A stretch of DNA of 64,000 nucleotides from Undibacterium paludis (GCF_022568815.1 NZ_JAKZHX010000012.1:62001-126000), one strand, 5' to 3'; shown: positions 18,056 to 26,147, numbered from the stretch's first letter. The notes: generated from the letters alone by a model not told the origin. A program made the numbers and translations.

Positions 18056-18344
18056 ATTCAACTCCTCAATGGCAACCTGGCTGCATGACAAAAAAGCGAC
18101 TATGGATATCTTATGAAAAGTGAGGGTGGCTACTCCAGTCAATTTATGCAACAACTTGTAATGCCGTATTTCGACATGTAAATACCATACCTGATCACGG
18201 CATACGTGCATATCAACCCGGGTTTATGCGAATATATGAAAACCCGGTCAAAAACAAGCACTGGAACAACCCAGACATGTCGACGCAAAACTGCATGCTT
18301 GCCATATCGCCAACAGCCAGCCAGGCCCCTCAGCCGGAGGTTCA

Positions 18345-19364
18345 GTGCTGACATTTTTGCGCCGCTTGTTTGGCATGTCGCCACCGTCCGGTCAAACGGC
18401 AGAACCGGCGTCACAACCGGCCACTTCCGAGACAGTACCTGCATCAGAAAGCGATGCGCCTGCCAGCACAGAATGGCAGGCAGCCTTCGACGTGGATTCG
18501 CGCTTTTACCCCTGGCTGCTTGGTCGTTTTGCCAGCCAGGTCAGCAATGGTGCTGAAAAACCCTTGCTGGTGGCGCTGGAACGACTGTGCCGGGCTGATT
18601 TCAGTGACACGCGGCATATACCACGCGTACCCAGCGTCTTGCCGCAATTGCTGAAAAGCCTGCGCAATGAATACGTATCAGGCGACGAACTGGCCGGCCA
18701 TATCGCCAAGGATGTCAGCCTGGTGGCTGAAATCATCAGTGAGGTCAACAGCTCCTATTACAGCCCGGCGGACAAAATCAGCAATCTCGATAACGCGATA
18801 CGCCTGCTCGGTATCAATGGCTTGCGCATGCTGGTAGCGCGCACGGCTTTTCGCCCGCTGATACAACTGCAGGCAGGTCATGTCACCAGCGTAGTGGCGC
18901 CCCTGATCTGGGAACAGTCAGAAAAATGCGCACAAGCCTGCCGACAGCTGGCGCAGGAAAGAGGGCTCGATGCCTTCCATGCCTACCTGGCCGGCCTGTT
19001 GCAAAACATTGGTCTGATCATCGCCTTCCGTGCGCTGGATCAGATCATGACCAGCCCGACCATGCCGCTGGCGACGGCATTTCGCTTGCGTTTTTTCCAC
19101 ATGGCTCATATCTTGTCTTATCGCATTTCCAGGGAATGGGATTTCCCTGAAGCCGTCATGGGTGCCTTGAAGGACCAGGTCAGTCATGAAAGTCCACTGC
19201 AAGGTCTGGGGTTGGTAGTCAGACAGGCCAGCGACATCAGCAAACTCAGTCAGATGGTGAATGCCGGCGTCTGCAATAAAGACGATGAGGGTCTGCAACT
19301 GAGTACAGATGCACAAATACAGCGCTGTTTTTCAGCACTGCATGCGCGTGAAGGGGAAACCTGA
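18345..19364 (+). CDS. HDOD domain protein
   Basis: 339 residues from a GTG start at 18345, backed by CCGGAGG five bases upstream. Residues 1-60 are a low-complexity Pro/Ser/Ala/Thr linker. The HDOD domain covers roughly residues 95-300: VPSVLPQLLKSLRNE, LVAEIISEVNSSYYS and IRLLGINGLRMLVARTAF match its helices. No GGDEF, EAL or receiver domain is attached. Like the other HDOD protein of the window (10007-10858) it is probably a cytoplasmic signalling adaptor; the two are only distantly similar. Confidence 0.9.
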   Translation: MLTFLRRLFGMSPPSGQTAEPASQPATSETVPASESDAPASTEWQAAFDVDSRFYPWLLGRFASQVSNGAEKPLLVALERLCRADFSDTRHIPRVPSVLPQLLKSLRNEYVSGDELAGHIAKDVSLVAEIISEVNSSYYSPADKISNLDNAIRLLGINGLRMLVARTAFRPLIQLQAGHVTSVVAPLIWEQSEKCAQACRQLAQERGLDAFHAYLAGLLQNIGLIIAFRALDQIMTSPTMPLATAFRLRFFHMAHILSYRISREWDFPEAVMGALKDQVSHESPLQGLGLVVRQASDISKLSQMVNAGVCNKDDEGLQLSTDAQIQRCFSALHAREGET

Positions 19365-19610
19365 ATCTCCAGGCTCCGCACACTTTTTTCATTGATTGAC
19401 TGGCTTGACTGACCGGATTCCTGCTCATGCCAAGGCCCATTCTCAAAACAAAAACTTCCGTACAAGATGCTGTATTGCCTGCGAAAATCTTTGTTTTAAA
19501 AACGGGCCGTCAACATGAATATAAAGCCTGGTCTTGCCGTTTTTTTAGCCTGCTGCCAGTCACTGGTTTTACTGCGGCGGCTTTGCGCATGATCCCGATT
19601 TCCATCAGTA

Positions 19611-19934
19611 TCAGCCTTGAATTTGCTTGCGAGCAGCCTCTTTCTGTGCGACTTGCTGACGCGCAAACTGGTCTTCCATATCCATCGCCTGTTTTTGCTC
19701 TGCAGTCAGTCTTTTGGCACTGATCAATACTGTCTGTGTCATGTCTTGTGCAGCATCAAAAGCCAGTTTCTGGTCTTCGGTCATACGCTTGCCGACGATA
19801 GTCACGCTGGCGATATCATGGCTTTCATTCGCATTGACCTGGGTGAATGCGGAGCTGATTGCGAGTGCGCCAGTCAGCAAGGCTACAGACAGGATCACGC
19901 CGTTTTTGAATGTGTTTTTGGATGTGTTTTTCAT
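19611..19934 (-). CDS. small secreted protein with internal repeat, function unknown
   Basis: 107 residues from the ATG at 19934, with GAGGAAAAT just upstream. A signal peptide with hydrophobic core VILSVALLTGALAISSAF is followed by a short mature chain. Two tandem units resemble each other: VTIVGKRMTEDQKLAFDAAQ and VLISAKRLTAEQKQAMDMED. The C-terminus is Gln/Lys/Ala-rich and helical. No family is recognised. It is flanked by gene-poor DNA and probably transcribed alone. Confidence 0.8.
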   Translation of the reverse strand: MKNTSKNTFKNGVILSVALLTGALAISSAFTQVNANESHDIASVTIVGKRMTEDQKLAFDAAQDMTQTVLISAKRLTAEQKQAMDMEDQFARQQVAQKEAARKQIQG

Positions 19935-20388
19935 TTCATTTTCCTCTTCAGTGGTTGGTTGATGTGTGTACTGTAGTCTTTGCTTCGTCAAGCTGCGAGG
20001 GGCATGCGACGAAATGCATAAATCGCAGAATGAAGTGTAAAAAAGACTTCATCAAACATTTTTTCCGAGTCGGCCCCGGCACGGAATATCAGCGGAAGCC
20101 AGGGCAAAAAATGGCGCATGAATAGATACTCCAGCTAACCGACCCACATCAATATTCAGACCAGGGGCTTGCATCTGCCATACAGCATGGCGGGCCCATT
20201 TTCAATCGCCCGCTCAAGAGAAGTACTGGCCAGGCTAGCTGGATTTGCTTATTACATTCATGTGAAATGAGAATATTACATATCAATGACATTCATAATT
20301 GATATAACAGACATCTGAACATGTGATTGGATCAACAACTTTCCTTCTTTTATCATGGCATTGTTATTAATCAACAAAGGAAATACAC
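19935..20388. other. 454-bp gene-poor stretch ahead of a small ORF
   Basis: The part from about 20260 on is markedly AT-rich. It includes the inverted repeat ATATCAAT/ATTGATAT (20280-20305) and leads into the 23-codon gene at 20389. The part next to 19934 should contain the promoter of the small secreted protein. No other gene is supported. Confidence 0.5.
20280..20305. promoter_or_regulatory. 8-bp inverted repeat upstream of the small ORF
   Basis: ATATCAAT (20280-20287) and ATTGATAT (20298-20305) are separated by 10 bp, within AT-rich DNA about 85 bp before the start of the 23-codon gene. The geometry fits a dimeric repressor or activator site. Confidence 0.4.
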
Positions 20389-20460
20389 ATGATCACCGTT
20401 ATCGTTTTTGCCCAATTGCTGGCCACGATTGTCATGCTGACCGCTGCACTGACTGACTGA
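20389..20460 (+). CDS. 23-residue hydrophobic peptide, probable small membrane protein
   Basis: ATG at 20389, TGA at 20458-20460. CAAAGGAAATACAC places a strong AAGGA 8 bases before the ATG. The peptide begins MITVIVFAQLLATIVML and ends with ALTD, so nearly its whole length could form one membrane helix with a short acidic tail. It is not the KdpF peptide, which would lie near kdpA. No homologue is recognised. The combination of a good ribosome binding site, upstream palindrome and uninterrupted hydrophobic coding supports it, but a chance ORF is not excluded. Confidence 0.5.
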   Translation: MITVIVFAQLLATIVMLTAALTD

Positions 20461-20710
20461 GCATTACCTGTTTTAGCAATTTTTTTGAAGTTTTATTGTG
20501 CTTTATCTTGCAACGTGCATTATCAGCATGCGCTGTCAGTAAAGACATCAAGTTCGTGACCAGCACCAAAGACTGAAGACCTGGACCAGTCATCACATTC
20601 ACCGGCGCGACCGATGCGTATCGCGCCAGGCACACCTGATAGTGTGGCTAGCCACGACAGGCGTACAATAGCGGTTTTAGCTGTTCCCGCCTTTTGCCAG
20701 CCACACCGCC

Positions 20711-22258
20711 ATGACTATCCTGCTGACCACCCTGAATGCCCGCTATGCCCACGCCTCTCTGGGACTGCGTTACCTGCTTGCAAACATGGGTGAGCTGCAG
20801 GCCGTCACCCGTATCCAGGAATTCGTCATCGGTGCTCGCAGTACGGACATCGTCGAAAAAATCCTGGCGCTGCGCCCCGCCGGTGAAAAGTTCATCGTCG
20901 GCTTTGGTGTGTATATCTGGAACGTGGTGGAAACCACGCAGATCGTCGCTGTCCTGAAACGTGTTGCGCCCGATGTGGTGGTGGTGCTGGGCGGGCCAGA
21001 AGTGTCGCATGAAACCGGTGACCAGGAAATCATACGCCTGGCCGACTATGTCATCACTGGCTGGGGCGATGTCACTTTCCCTTCCCTGTGTCAGCAAATC
21101 CTCCATGGTCCGCAACCGCTGATGAAAGTCCATGCAGGTATGCAGCCACCGATGGCCGATATCAAGCTGCCTTACCAGTTGTACAGCGACCATGACATAC
21201 GCCACCGCACCCTGTATGTGGAAGCTTCGCGTGGTTGTCCCTTCAAATGCGAGTTCTGCCTGTCGGCGCTGGACAAGACTGCCTGGCCTTTTGACATTGA
21301 TCTCTTCCTGCAAGAGATGGAAAGTCTGTATCAGCGCGGTGCACGCCTGTTCAAATTTGTTGACCGTACCTTCAACCTGAATATCAAGACCAGTCTGAAG
21401 ATCATGCAGTTCTTCCTGGACAAGCTGGAAGCAGCACCACACGACCCGGTATTCGCCCACTTTGAAGTCGTGCCTGATCACCTGCCAGATGCCCTGAAAG
21501 AAGGCATACAGAAATTCCCTGAAGGCAGCCTGCAATTTGAAATAGGCATACAAAGCTTCAATCCCGAAGTACAGGCCCTGATCAGCCGCAAGCAAAACAA
21601 TGACAAGGCTGCCGAGAACATACGCTGGCTGTGCGAGCATTCACATGCCCATTTACATGTGGACCTGATCGCCGGCCTGCCCGGTGAAACCATGGAGAGC
21701 TTCGCGCAGGGCTTCGATAAATTGGTGGCGCTGGGCCCGCATGAAATCCAGTTCGGCATTCTGAAACGTTTGCGCGGCACACCGATTATTCGCCACACAA
21801 CAGAATATCAATTGGCCTTTGATCCACAACCACCGTATACGATACTGGCCAACCGCGACATCAGTTTTGCCGACATGCAAAGACTGATACGTTTTGCCCG
21901 CTACTGGGACATGATTGCCAATTCCGGCCGGTTTAGCCATAGCCTGCCACTGATACTGGCACAGACTCCGTTCGAAAATTTCATGGCCTTGTCAGACTGG
22001 TTGTTTGCCAATACCGATGCCACCCACAGGATAGCCCTGGACAAGCTGGCAGCACTGGTTGGCAAATGGTTGCGACAGGTACAAGCTGTGCCTGCTGAAA
22101 CAGTGGATGCGACCATGTCGCATGATTATGCCGGGCAGGCCATGCACAAGCAGGGACGAGTCAGTACAGAAGACAGCCCACAGGCAAGACAAACCAGAAA
22201 AGAAGCGCAAGTTGCACGGGCGCTGCCACAAAGACAGGCTCGCCATCTGGCGGCATGA
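20711..22258 (+). CDS. B12-binding radical SAM enzyme
   Basis: 515 residues. The N-terminal part (about 1-150) has the cobalamin-binding Rossmann-like fold with VVVVLGGPEVS. The radical SAM core follows, with the cluster motif C176-PFK-C180-EF-C183 and the later GIQSFN and LHVDLIAGLPGE strands. A C-terminal DUF4080-like helical domain completes it. Members of this class (B12-binding radical SAM with DUF4080) use cobalamin and a 5'-deoxyadenosyl radical, often for methyl transfer, but the substrate of this subgroup is not established. No clear ribosome binding site precedes the ATG. It is the last GC-rich gene before the AT-rich island. Confidence 0.92.
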   Translation: MTILLTTLNARYAHASLGLRYLLANMGELQAVTRIQEFVIGARSTDIVEKILALRPAGEKFIVGFGVYIWNVVETTQIVAVLKRVAPDVVVVLGGPEVSHETGDQEIIRLADYVITGWGDVTFPSLCQQILHGPQPLMKVHAGMQPPMADIKLPYQLYSDHDIRHRTLYVEASRGCPFKCEFCLSALDKTAWPFDIDLFLQEMESLYQRGARLFKFVDRTFNLNIKTSLKIMQFFLDKLEAAPHDPVFAHFEVVPDHLPDALKEGIQKFPEGSLQFEIGIQSFNPEVQALISRKQNNDKAAENIRWLCEHSHAHLHVDLIAGLPGETMESFAQGFDKLVALGPHEIQFGILKRLRGTPIIRHTTEYQLAFDPQPPYTILANRDISFADMQRLIRFARYWDMIANSGRFSHSLPLILAQTPFENFMALSDWLFANTDATHRIALDKLAALVGKWLRQVQAVPAETVDATMSHDYAGQAMHKQGRVSTEDSPQARQTRKEAQVARALPQRQARHLAA

Positions 22259-22262
22259 ATAA

Positions 22263-22409
22263 GTAGATGTTGAAAAATACTCTCTACAACAACTTGAAAA
22301 AAAAGTGGTGCAGAATAATGGTGATCCAACTTTGATGGGGAAACAGGAAATACTCAAATTAACTGAATATTGCCTTAGATTTTGGATATCGAACCGGAGT
22401 GGCATATAG
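22263..22409 (+). pseudogene. possible start-less coding remnant at the island edge
   Basis: A 48-codon frame open from just after the radical SAM stop codon, without an ATG in a sensible place. The translation has normal protein character (for instance VEKYSLQQLEKKVVQ and LTEYCLRFWISNRSGI) and AT-rich codon use like the ATPase/PIN genes. It could be the broken end of a gene cut when the island arrived, or chance. No family recognised. Confidence 0.25.
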
Positions 22410-22441
22410 CATTGATATGCGAATCCGTGCTTTCGTTTACT

Positions 22442-22966
22442 TTATGGCATAAGTAGCTCTGCCTGTTTTTTCTTTAACTTCAAACATGGCATGCAACAAT
22501 CAGCGATATATCGCTCCGACAGAATATTTGCAGCTGTCTTTTTTGAAGAAGTTTTCTTAATTATTTTTGGGAATTTCTTGGAACTAGCAAACCATTTTTT
22601 TTCTCTCATATAATCATAAGATCGTTCATCCTCGCTACACAATACCTTGCATCCGGAAACTATAAGTAGTGCCGCAATATGAGGGTCATCAAAGTCTTTA
22701 TCCGCACATAAATTCATTAAGTCACGCATTTTTTCGTCAACCAAATTATCGTCCACTTTTACAACTTTCCCTGCCTTATTCAATTCATTAAAATAACTCA
22801 AGAATTTTTTGAGTCGACTTAATTCTTCCCAATATTTACTTCCCCCACAGACCATTTTTCCCTTCCCTTTTATGACCCATTCCAGTACAGGTTTGTAAAT
22901 GTCATGGTTTTTTGATGAAGGATCAAAAACTACTGGGATGACGTTCATATCGATGACTAAGCACAT
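22442..22966 (-). CDS. PIN-like nuclease, partner of the upstream ATPase
   Basis: 174 residues. The start MCLVIDMNVIPVVFD gives the first PIN-type strand with Asp6; E47/E48 follow in the second conserved position, KDFDDPHIAAL (90-100) matches the central acidic helix and VLCSEDE (108-114) the last acidic strand. These are the metal ligands of PIN RNases. The C-terminus is Lys-rich with clustered cysteines (C157, C158, C161). Its ATG lies 2 bp after the ATPase stop and its GAGG ribosome binding site is inside the ATPase gene, so the two are translationally coupled. AT-rich codon use unlike the neighbours. Likely the effector of a two-gene defence or toxin system. Confidence 0.82.
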   Translation of the reverse strand: MCLVIDMNVIPVVFDPSSKNHDIYKPVLEWVIKGKGKMVCGGSKYWEELSRLKKFLSYFNELNKAGKVVKVDDNLVDEKMRDLMNLCADKDFDDPHIAALLIVSGCKVLCSEDERSYDYMREKKWFASSKKFPKIIKKTSSKKTAANILSERYIADCCMPCLKLKKKQAELLMP

Positions 22967-22968
22967 TT

Positions 22969-24264
22969 CTACAACCTCATCAGTTCAAGTTGTTCGCTAA
23001 GAAAAAAATCTCTGAATTGCTCCGGTTGTTCCAAAGGGTAGCGACCATCACTATCTATAGCAATGCTGTGCACTTTATTTCCTAAGCTTGTTCTTTCAAA
23101 AAAAAGCACTTGCGCATCTTTACACTCTCCCTTACTTGTACAAAGACGGAATCTGTCAATTAAATAATCACTGTGTGTTTCTATCAAAAATTTATTATTT
23201 GACTTATCACTCGCGTTGTAAATGAACTCCCCCAGTGCTGCTTGGGCCTTTGGATGAAGATGGACTTCTGGCTGCTGAATTGCAATAAATTCTTCACTAG
23301 AATTTCGCCTAGCTTCAAGTATTATCGGCAATACTTGTGACACGCCATAACCTACATTCGAAACCAGTAATTCGTTTCCACCAAGATTTACATTTATTTG
23401 AAATGGTGAGGACGCTTCTTTACCAAAACGTTTAATACTCACAGATTCAAATAATCCACTCGATTTTCCAAACTCTTTAATGATTGCCGACATTCTGGGT
23501 TCTTTGGATTTACCTGTCTTCCCCAGCAACTTATTCAAAATATTGGGGATGTGGCTACCTTCGGAAGAATACTCTGATGCTTCGTTCAAATATATTCTTT
23601 CTGGGTTGGCTCTTATAGGTGCTATCCATCGACATTCAGGCGCATCAATTTCTATTTCAAATGTAAAAGTCTTTTTACCCTTTAGTAGATCCTTTCCCTC
23701 CAAATCAGCGACAATAAATTGGTAAGCATTGGCAAAAAACAACTGTCTCGGAAAACCTTTCTTAGAGATTTTCTTATAGTCTTTCGATCGACTTTCTAAA
23801 TGTTCACTAGTACATATTTCAATCAAATTTTTTGCCGAAATATCGCTGCTTTCGATTACTTTATATAGCAATGACCCATTTGAAATAACGGTTGAGATTA
23901 AACCTATAGGACTCAAAAAACTATATTTGTGTACAACAGGTAGTCCTTCTTCATTTTTAAAGGTAATTAACCGAAATACCGTTGCCCCTTTTTCATTGCT
24001 TACTTTTGTCGAGTCATAATAACCAACAGTAAAATATTTTTTATCTGTTGACTTCTTACTCATGATCTCAGAAAACGATGAAAAATGAAGATCAGGGTCA
24101 TTAAATGATGGTCGAATCCAAAATCGCGCAGACCCCAAAACTTTAAGTGCCGCCAAAAAAGAAGTCTTACCGGTACTATTTTCACCAACAAGAAAATTTA
24201 CCGAATGCAAGGGGATCAGTTCAGCTTTAAATCCACGGTAATTATCTAAATATACTGCTTTCAA
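22969..24264 (-). CDS. OLD/AAA15-type ATPase
   Basis: 431 residues from a TTG at 24264, chosen because ACGGAG lies 6 bases upstream and the chain then opens MKAVYLDNYRGF as in related ATPases; ATG at 24291 would add nine residues. Walker A GENSTGKTS is at 27-35. Near the C-terminus are an ABC-like signature (VGYGVSQVLPII), a Walker B region IAIQQPEVHLHPKAQAAL in which glutamines stand at the usual acidic positions, and the switch histidine in IETHSDYLID. No TOPRIM domain is fused. AAA15 ATPases of this kind act as sensors or regulators in anti-phage systems with a separate effector; here that would be the PIN protein directly downstream. Confidence 0.87.
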   Translation of the reverse strand: MKAVYLDNYRGFKAELIPLHSVNFLVGENSTGKTSFLAALKVLGSARFWIRPSFNDPDLHFSSFSEIMSKKSTDKKYFTVGYYDSTKVSNEKGATVFRLITFKNEEGLPVVHKYSFLSPIGLISTVISNGSLLYKVIESSDISAKNLIEICTSEHLESRSKDYKKISKKGFPRQLFFANAYQFIVADLEGKDLLKGKKTFTFEIEIDAPECRWIAPIRANPERIYLNEASEYSSEGSHIPNILNKLLGKTGKSKEPRMSAIIKEFGKSSGLFESVSIKRFGKEASSPFQINVNLGGNELLVSNVGYGVSQVLPIILEARRNSSEEFIAIQQPEVHLHPKAQAALGEFIYNASDKSNNKFLIETHSDYLIDRFRLCTSKGECKDAQVLFFERTSLGNKVHSIAIDSDGRYPLEQPEQFRDFFLSEQLELMRL

Positions 24265-24291
24265 TTTTTTCTCCGTGAAGAGAGTGAGCAT

Positions 24292-24657
24292 AGCGAAATA
24301 TTGCAAATATAGGTATAGCTCTCTGGGGAAACACGTTTACTATGAATAGAAACATAAGCATGCTAATTATATTTTTAACCACATCAATTTATAATACATG
24401 ACATAAAATGATTTTGATTTTTTTCATCATTTTTTGTTGTTTTCTTTATATAAAGATTAAATTCCATGAAGTACTATCAAGGAAAAAGGTTTGGCATTTG
24501 ACAATTATCTCTACTCGCCATTGAACGGTAAACATAGTTGATATTAAAAAACAATGATCCGATGCAACCAATGTCGGAATTGACTTAGCTCTCATAGAAA
24601 TAGCTACACTAGTAAAACGTGCAACGAAGATGGCGCAGGTAAAAAAATTACGAATAA
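24292..24657. other. AT-rich gene-free right edge of the ATPase/PIN island
   Basis: About 365 bp of very AT-rich DNA. It must hold the island promoter, on the minus strand near 24300-24400. No open frame of note, no tRNA and no integrase gene. A TTGACA occurs on the plus strand at 24499-24504 but drives nothing obvious. Confidence 0.45.
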
Positions 24658-25506
24658 TTATCTGTCACTGATCAGTATGCGACTGATCTCGCCACTTCTT
24701 TTGCCGTGCAGGATGGCGGTATTGAGCCTGCGTATCGCCTCGTCATAGTAGGGGCCGACTGCGGCGAAATGCAATTCGTCGATGAGCATGGGCTTGGGCA
24801 AGACCTTGAAACCCTGCTCCATGGATTTATCGGATTGCGAGGTTTCATTGCGCAAAATCCTCTGCAGCAATTGCGTCACCTCATCCGCTTGCGAGCGGCG
24901 ATCACCAAAGGCCATGACGTCCATTCTCTTGTTCAGCAGTTTTTTAAGGCGTGCGCCATTCGAACTGGTGTCTTCTTCGACCTGGAACAAGACATTGCGC
25001 TGACTGTCAAAATCATCACCATAACTGGTACCACGCACGACGCCAACAGTCTTGCCTTTCAGGTCCAGCATGCTGTTATAAGTAAAACTGGCATCGCTGC
25101 GGGTAACCAACCAGACGTAATTGGCATAGATAGCTTCAGAAAACTGGAAAACCTGCAAACGCTCACGGTTTTTCGACAGGCCGAAAACGATGCCCTCGCC
25201 ATTCCTGGCGTTGTTGAGCAAGCGCGTCCAGGGATAACGGCGGATCTCGAATTTCACCTGTAGTTCGCGTTCAAAAAAATTCAGCAACTGACGGATTTCA
25301 TCGCGTATGGGGACGATGTCGCCTGCTTCATTACGTAGTTCCCTGACCAGCAGCACCAGCCTGTCATTCTGTCCCCCATCTGCCGCCATTGGCGCAGGCG
25401 AGGCCAGCAACAGTGCCACACATGTCAGCAGTTTCAAAGCATGCGCTACAGACTGCACAAGTCTGCGAAATCGCCATACTGACTTCGCATGAAAATACAT
25501 CATCAT
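24658..25506 (-). CDS. family-3 extracellular solute-binding protein
   Basis: 282 residues from the first of three consecutive ATG codons (25506, 25503, 25500); AGAGG lies just upstream. After a signal peptide (hydrophobic LLTCVALLLAS, cleavage near PMAAD) the chain shows the SBP_bac_3 pattern: RRYPWTRLLNNARNGEGIVFGLS, then LKGKTVGVVRGTSYG, the domain-crossing strand. Such proteins bind polar amino acids or act as sensors. No permease genes lie beside it. The ribosome binding site partly coincides with the end of a MITE whose edge is at 25512, so the native upstream region has been displaced. A GTG-started frame continues upstream through the whole MITE, but the ATG start gives a proper signal peptide. 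Confidence 0.88.
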   Translation of the reverse strand: MMMYFHAKSVWRFRRLVQSVAHALKLLTCVALLLASPAPMAADGGQNDRLVLLVRELRNEAGDIVPIRDEIRQLLNFFERELQVKFEIRRYPWTRLLNNARNGEGIVFGLSKNRERLQVFQFSEAIYANYVWLVTRSDASFTYNSMLDLKGKTVGVVRGTSYGDDFDSQRNVLFQVEEDTSSNGARLKKLLNKRMDVMAFGDRRSQADEVTQLLQRILRNETSQSDKSMEQGFKVLPKPMLIDELHFAAVGPYYDEAIRRLNTAILHGKRSGEISRILISDR

Positions 25507-25511
25507 GGCCT

Positions 25512-25674
25512 CTAGTGGACTGTAACAGTAGAAACAGGAGTGAAAGGCGCTTGCCCGGCGATCGGGACAAGGCGCAAAGCACAGTGATAGTGAACTATCG
25601 CGAGCATTTGCAACGCAGTCATGGGCGTCGCGCAAGCGGAAGGCACTCTGTTTTCTACTGTTACAGTCCACTAG
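25512..25674. mobile_element. 163-bp MITE with CTAG-ended terminal inverted repeats
   Basis: Begins CTAGTGGACTGTAACAGTAG and ends with the exact inverse; the perfect terminal repeat is 23 bp including the CTAG ends. The interior contains a palindrome GATAGTGAACTATC (25585-25598) and no transposase. A shorter relative with the same ends lies at 44505-44601, and the inner flanks of both share GAGTGAAAGGC and CCCGGCG blocks. CTAG/TA ends fit the target preference of IS630/Tc1-mariner transposases, which would have to act in trans. Confidence 0.88.
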
Positions 25675-25712
25675 CTCAGTCCGTCATCAACAGGCGCATC
25701 AATCGGATTTGA

Positions 25713-26027
25713 TCAGGCAAATTTGTCCAGCAGGCTGGCCAGGCGCCTGGTACTGGCGACGGCTTCTTCGGTCGTATCCGCCTTTTCTGCATGCGTCACC
25801 ACTGCGCTGGTCAGCAAGGTGACAAAAGACCGGTCAAGCGCCTTGCGGGCGGCAGACATCTGTTGCGCCACTGCTTCGCAGTCCGCAGGCACAGCTGCCT
25901 TGGCGATCAATTTCTGTACGCCGCGCAATTGTCCTTCTACCCTCGCCAACCTGTGTAGCAAGTCTTTCTTCTGCTGCTCACTCAGGGCTGTACCTTGCAC
26001 TATTTTCAGCGGGGCAGTATCTGCCAT
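25713..26027 (-). CDS. CsoR/RcnR/FrmR-family repressor
   Basis: 104 residues. LLHRLARVEGQLRGVQKLI and DCEAVAQQMSAARKALDR are diagnostic of this all-helical family of metal- or aldehyde-sensing tetrameric repressors. C50 occupies the conserved sensing cysteine position. By spacing, the residue 25 later (position 75) is Ala instead of the usual His, while H79 takes the place of the second Cys of CsoR or His64 of RcnR, and there is no second Cys. The ligand set therefore differs from copper-type CsoR; cobalt/nickel or reactive carbonyl sensing is possible. The 15-residue N-terminal extension is unusual. Its promoter region has a 20-bp palindrome (26119-26138). Confidence 0.92.
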   Translation of the reverse strand: MADTAPLKIVQGTALSEQQKKDLLHRLARVEGQLRGVQKLIAKAAVPADCEAVAQQMSAARKALDRSFVTLLTSAVVTHAEKADTTEEAVASTRRLASLLDKFA

Positions 26028-26118
26028 GATCTTGCTCCTTGATGATCGATGCGCGCATGCACCGCATTACGGCATCCTGTCTTGTCGTGGTGCTGCCCCC
26101 TGTGGGTGCAGCCGTTTC

Positions 26119-26138
26119 ATATACTCTACCGAGTATAT
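26119..26138 (-). promoter_or_regulatory. 20-bp palindromic operator overlapping the csoR-like promoter
   Basis: ATATACTCTACCGAGTATAT has 8-bp perfect arms around TACC. On the minus strand a -35-like TTGATA (26147-26142) and a -10-like TATATG (26123-26118) with an 18-bp spacer straddle it, about 90 bp before the repressor start. A second C/G-rich inverted repeat lies at 26091-26109. Autoregulation by the downstream repressor is the simplest reading. Confidence 0.6.
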
Positions 26139-26147
26139 TGGTATCAA

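Noticed and set aside
19427-19723. 98-codon plus-strand frame
   Set aside because: Overlaps the small secreted protein on the other strand; Cys/Phe-rich composition and no ribosome binding site. The secreted protein has signal peptide and Shine-Dalgarno support.
24358-24417. 19-codon AT-rich frame right of the ATPase gene
   Set aside because: Poor ribosome binding site spacing and composition no different from the surrounding non-coding DNA.
25507-25671. N-terminal extension of the family-3 binding protein through the MITE
   Set aside because: The frame is open, but the MITE is palindromic and open in several frames; the signal peptide begins properly at the ATG cluster at 25500-25506.
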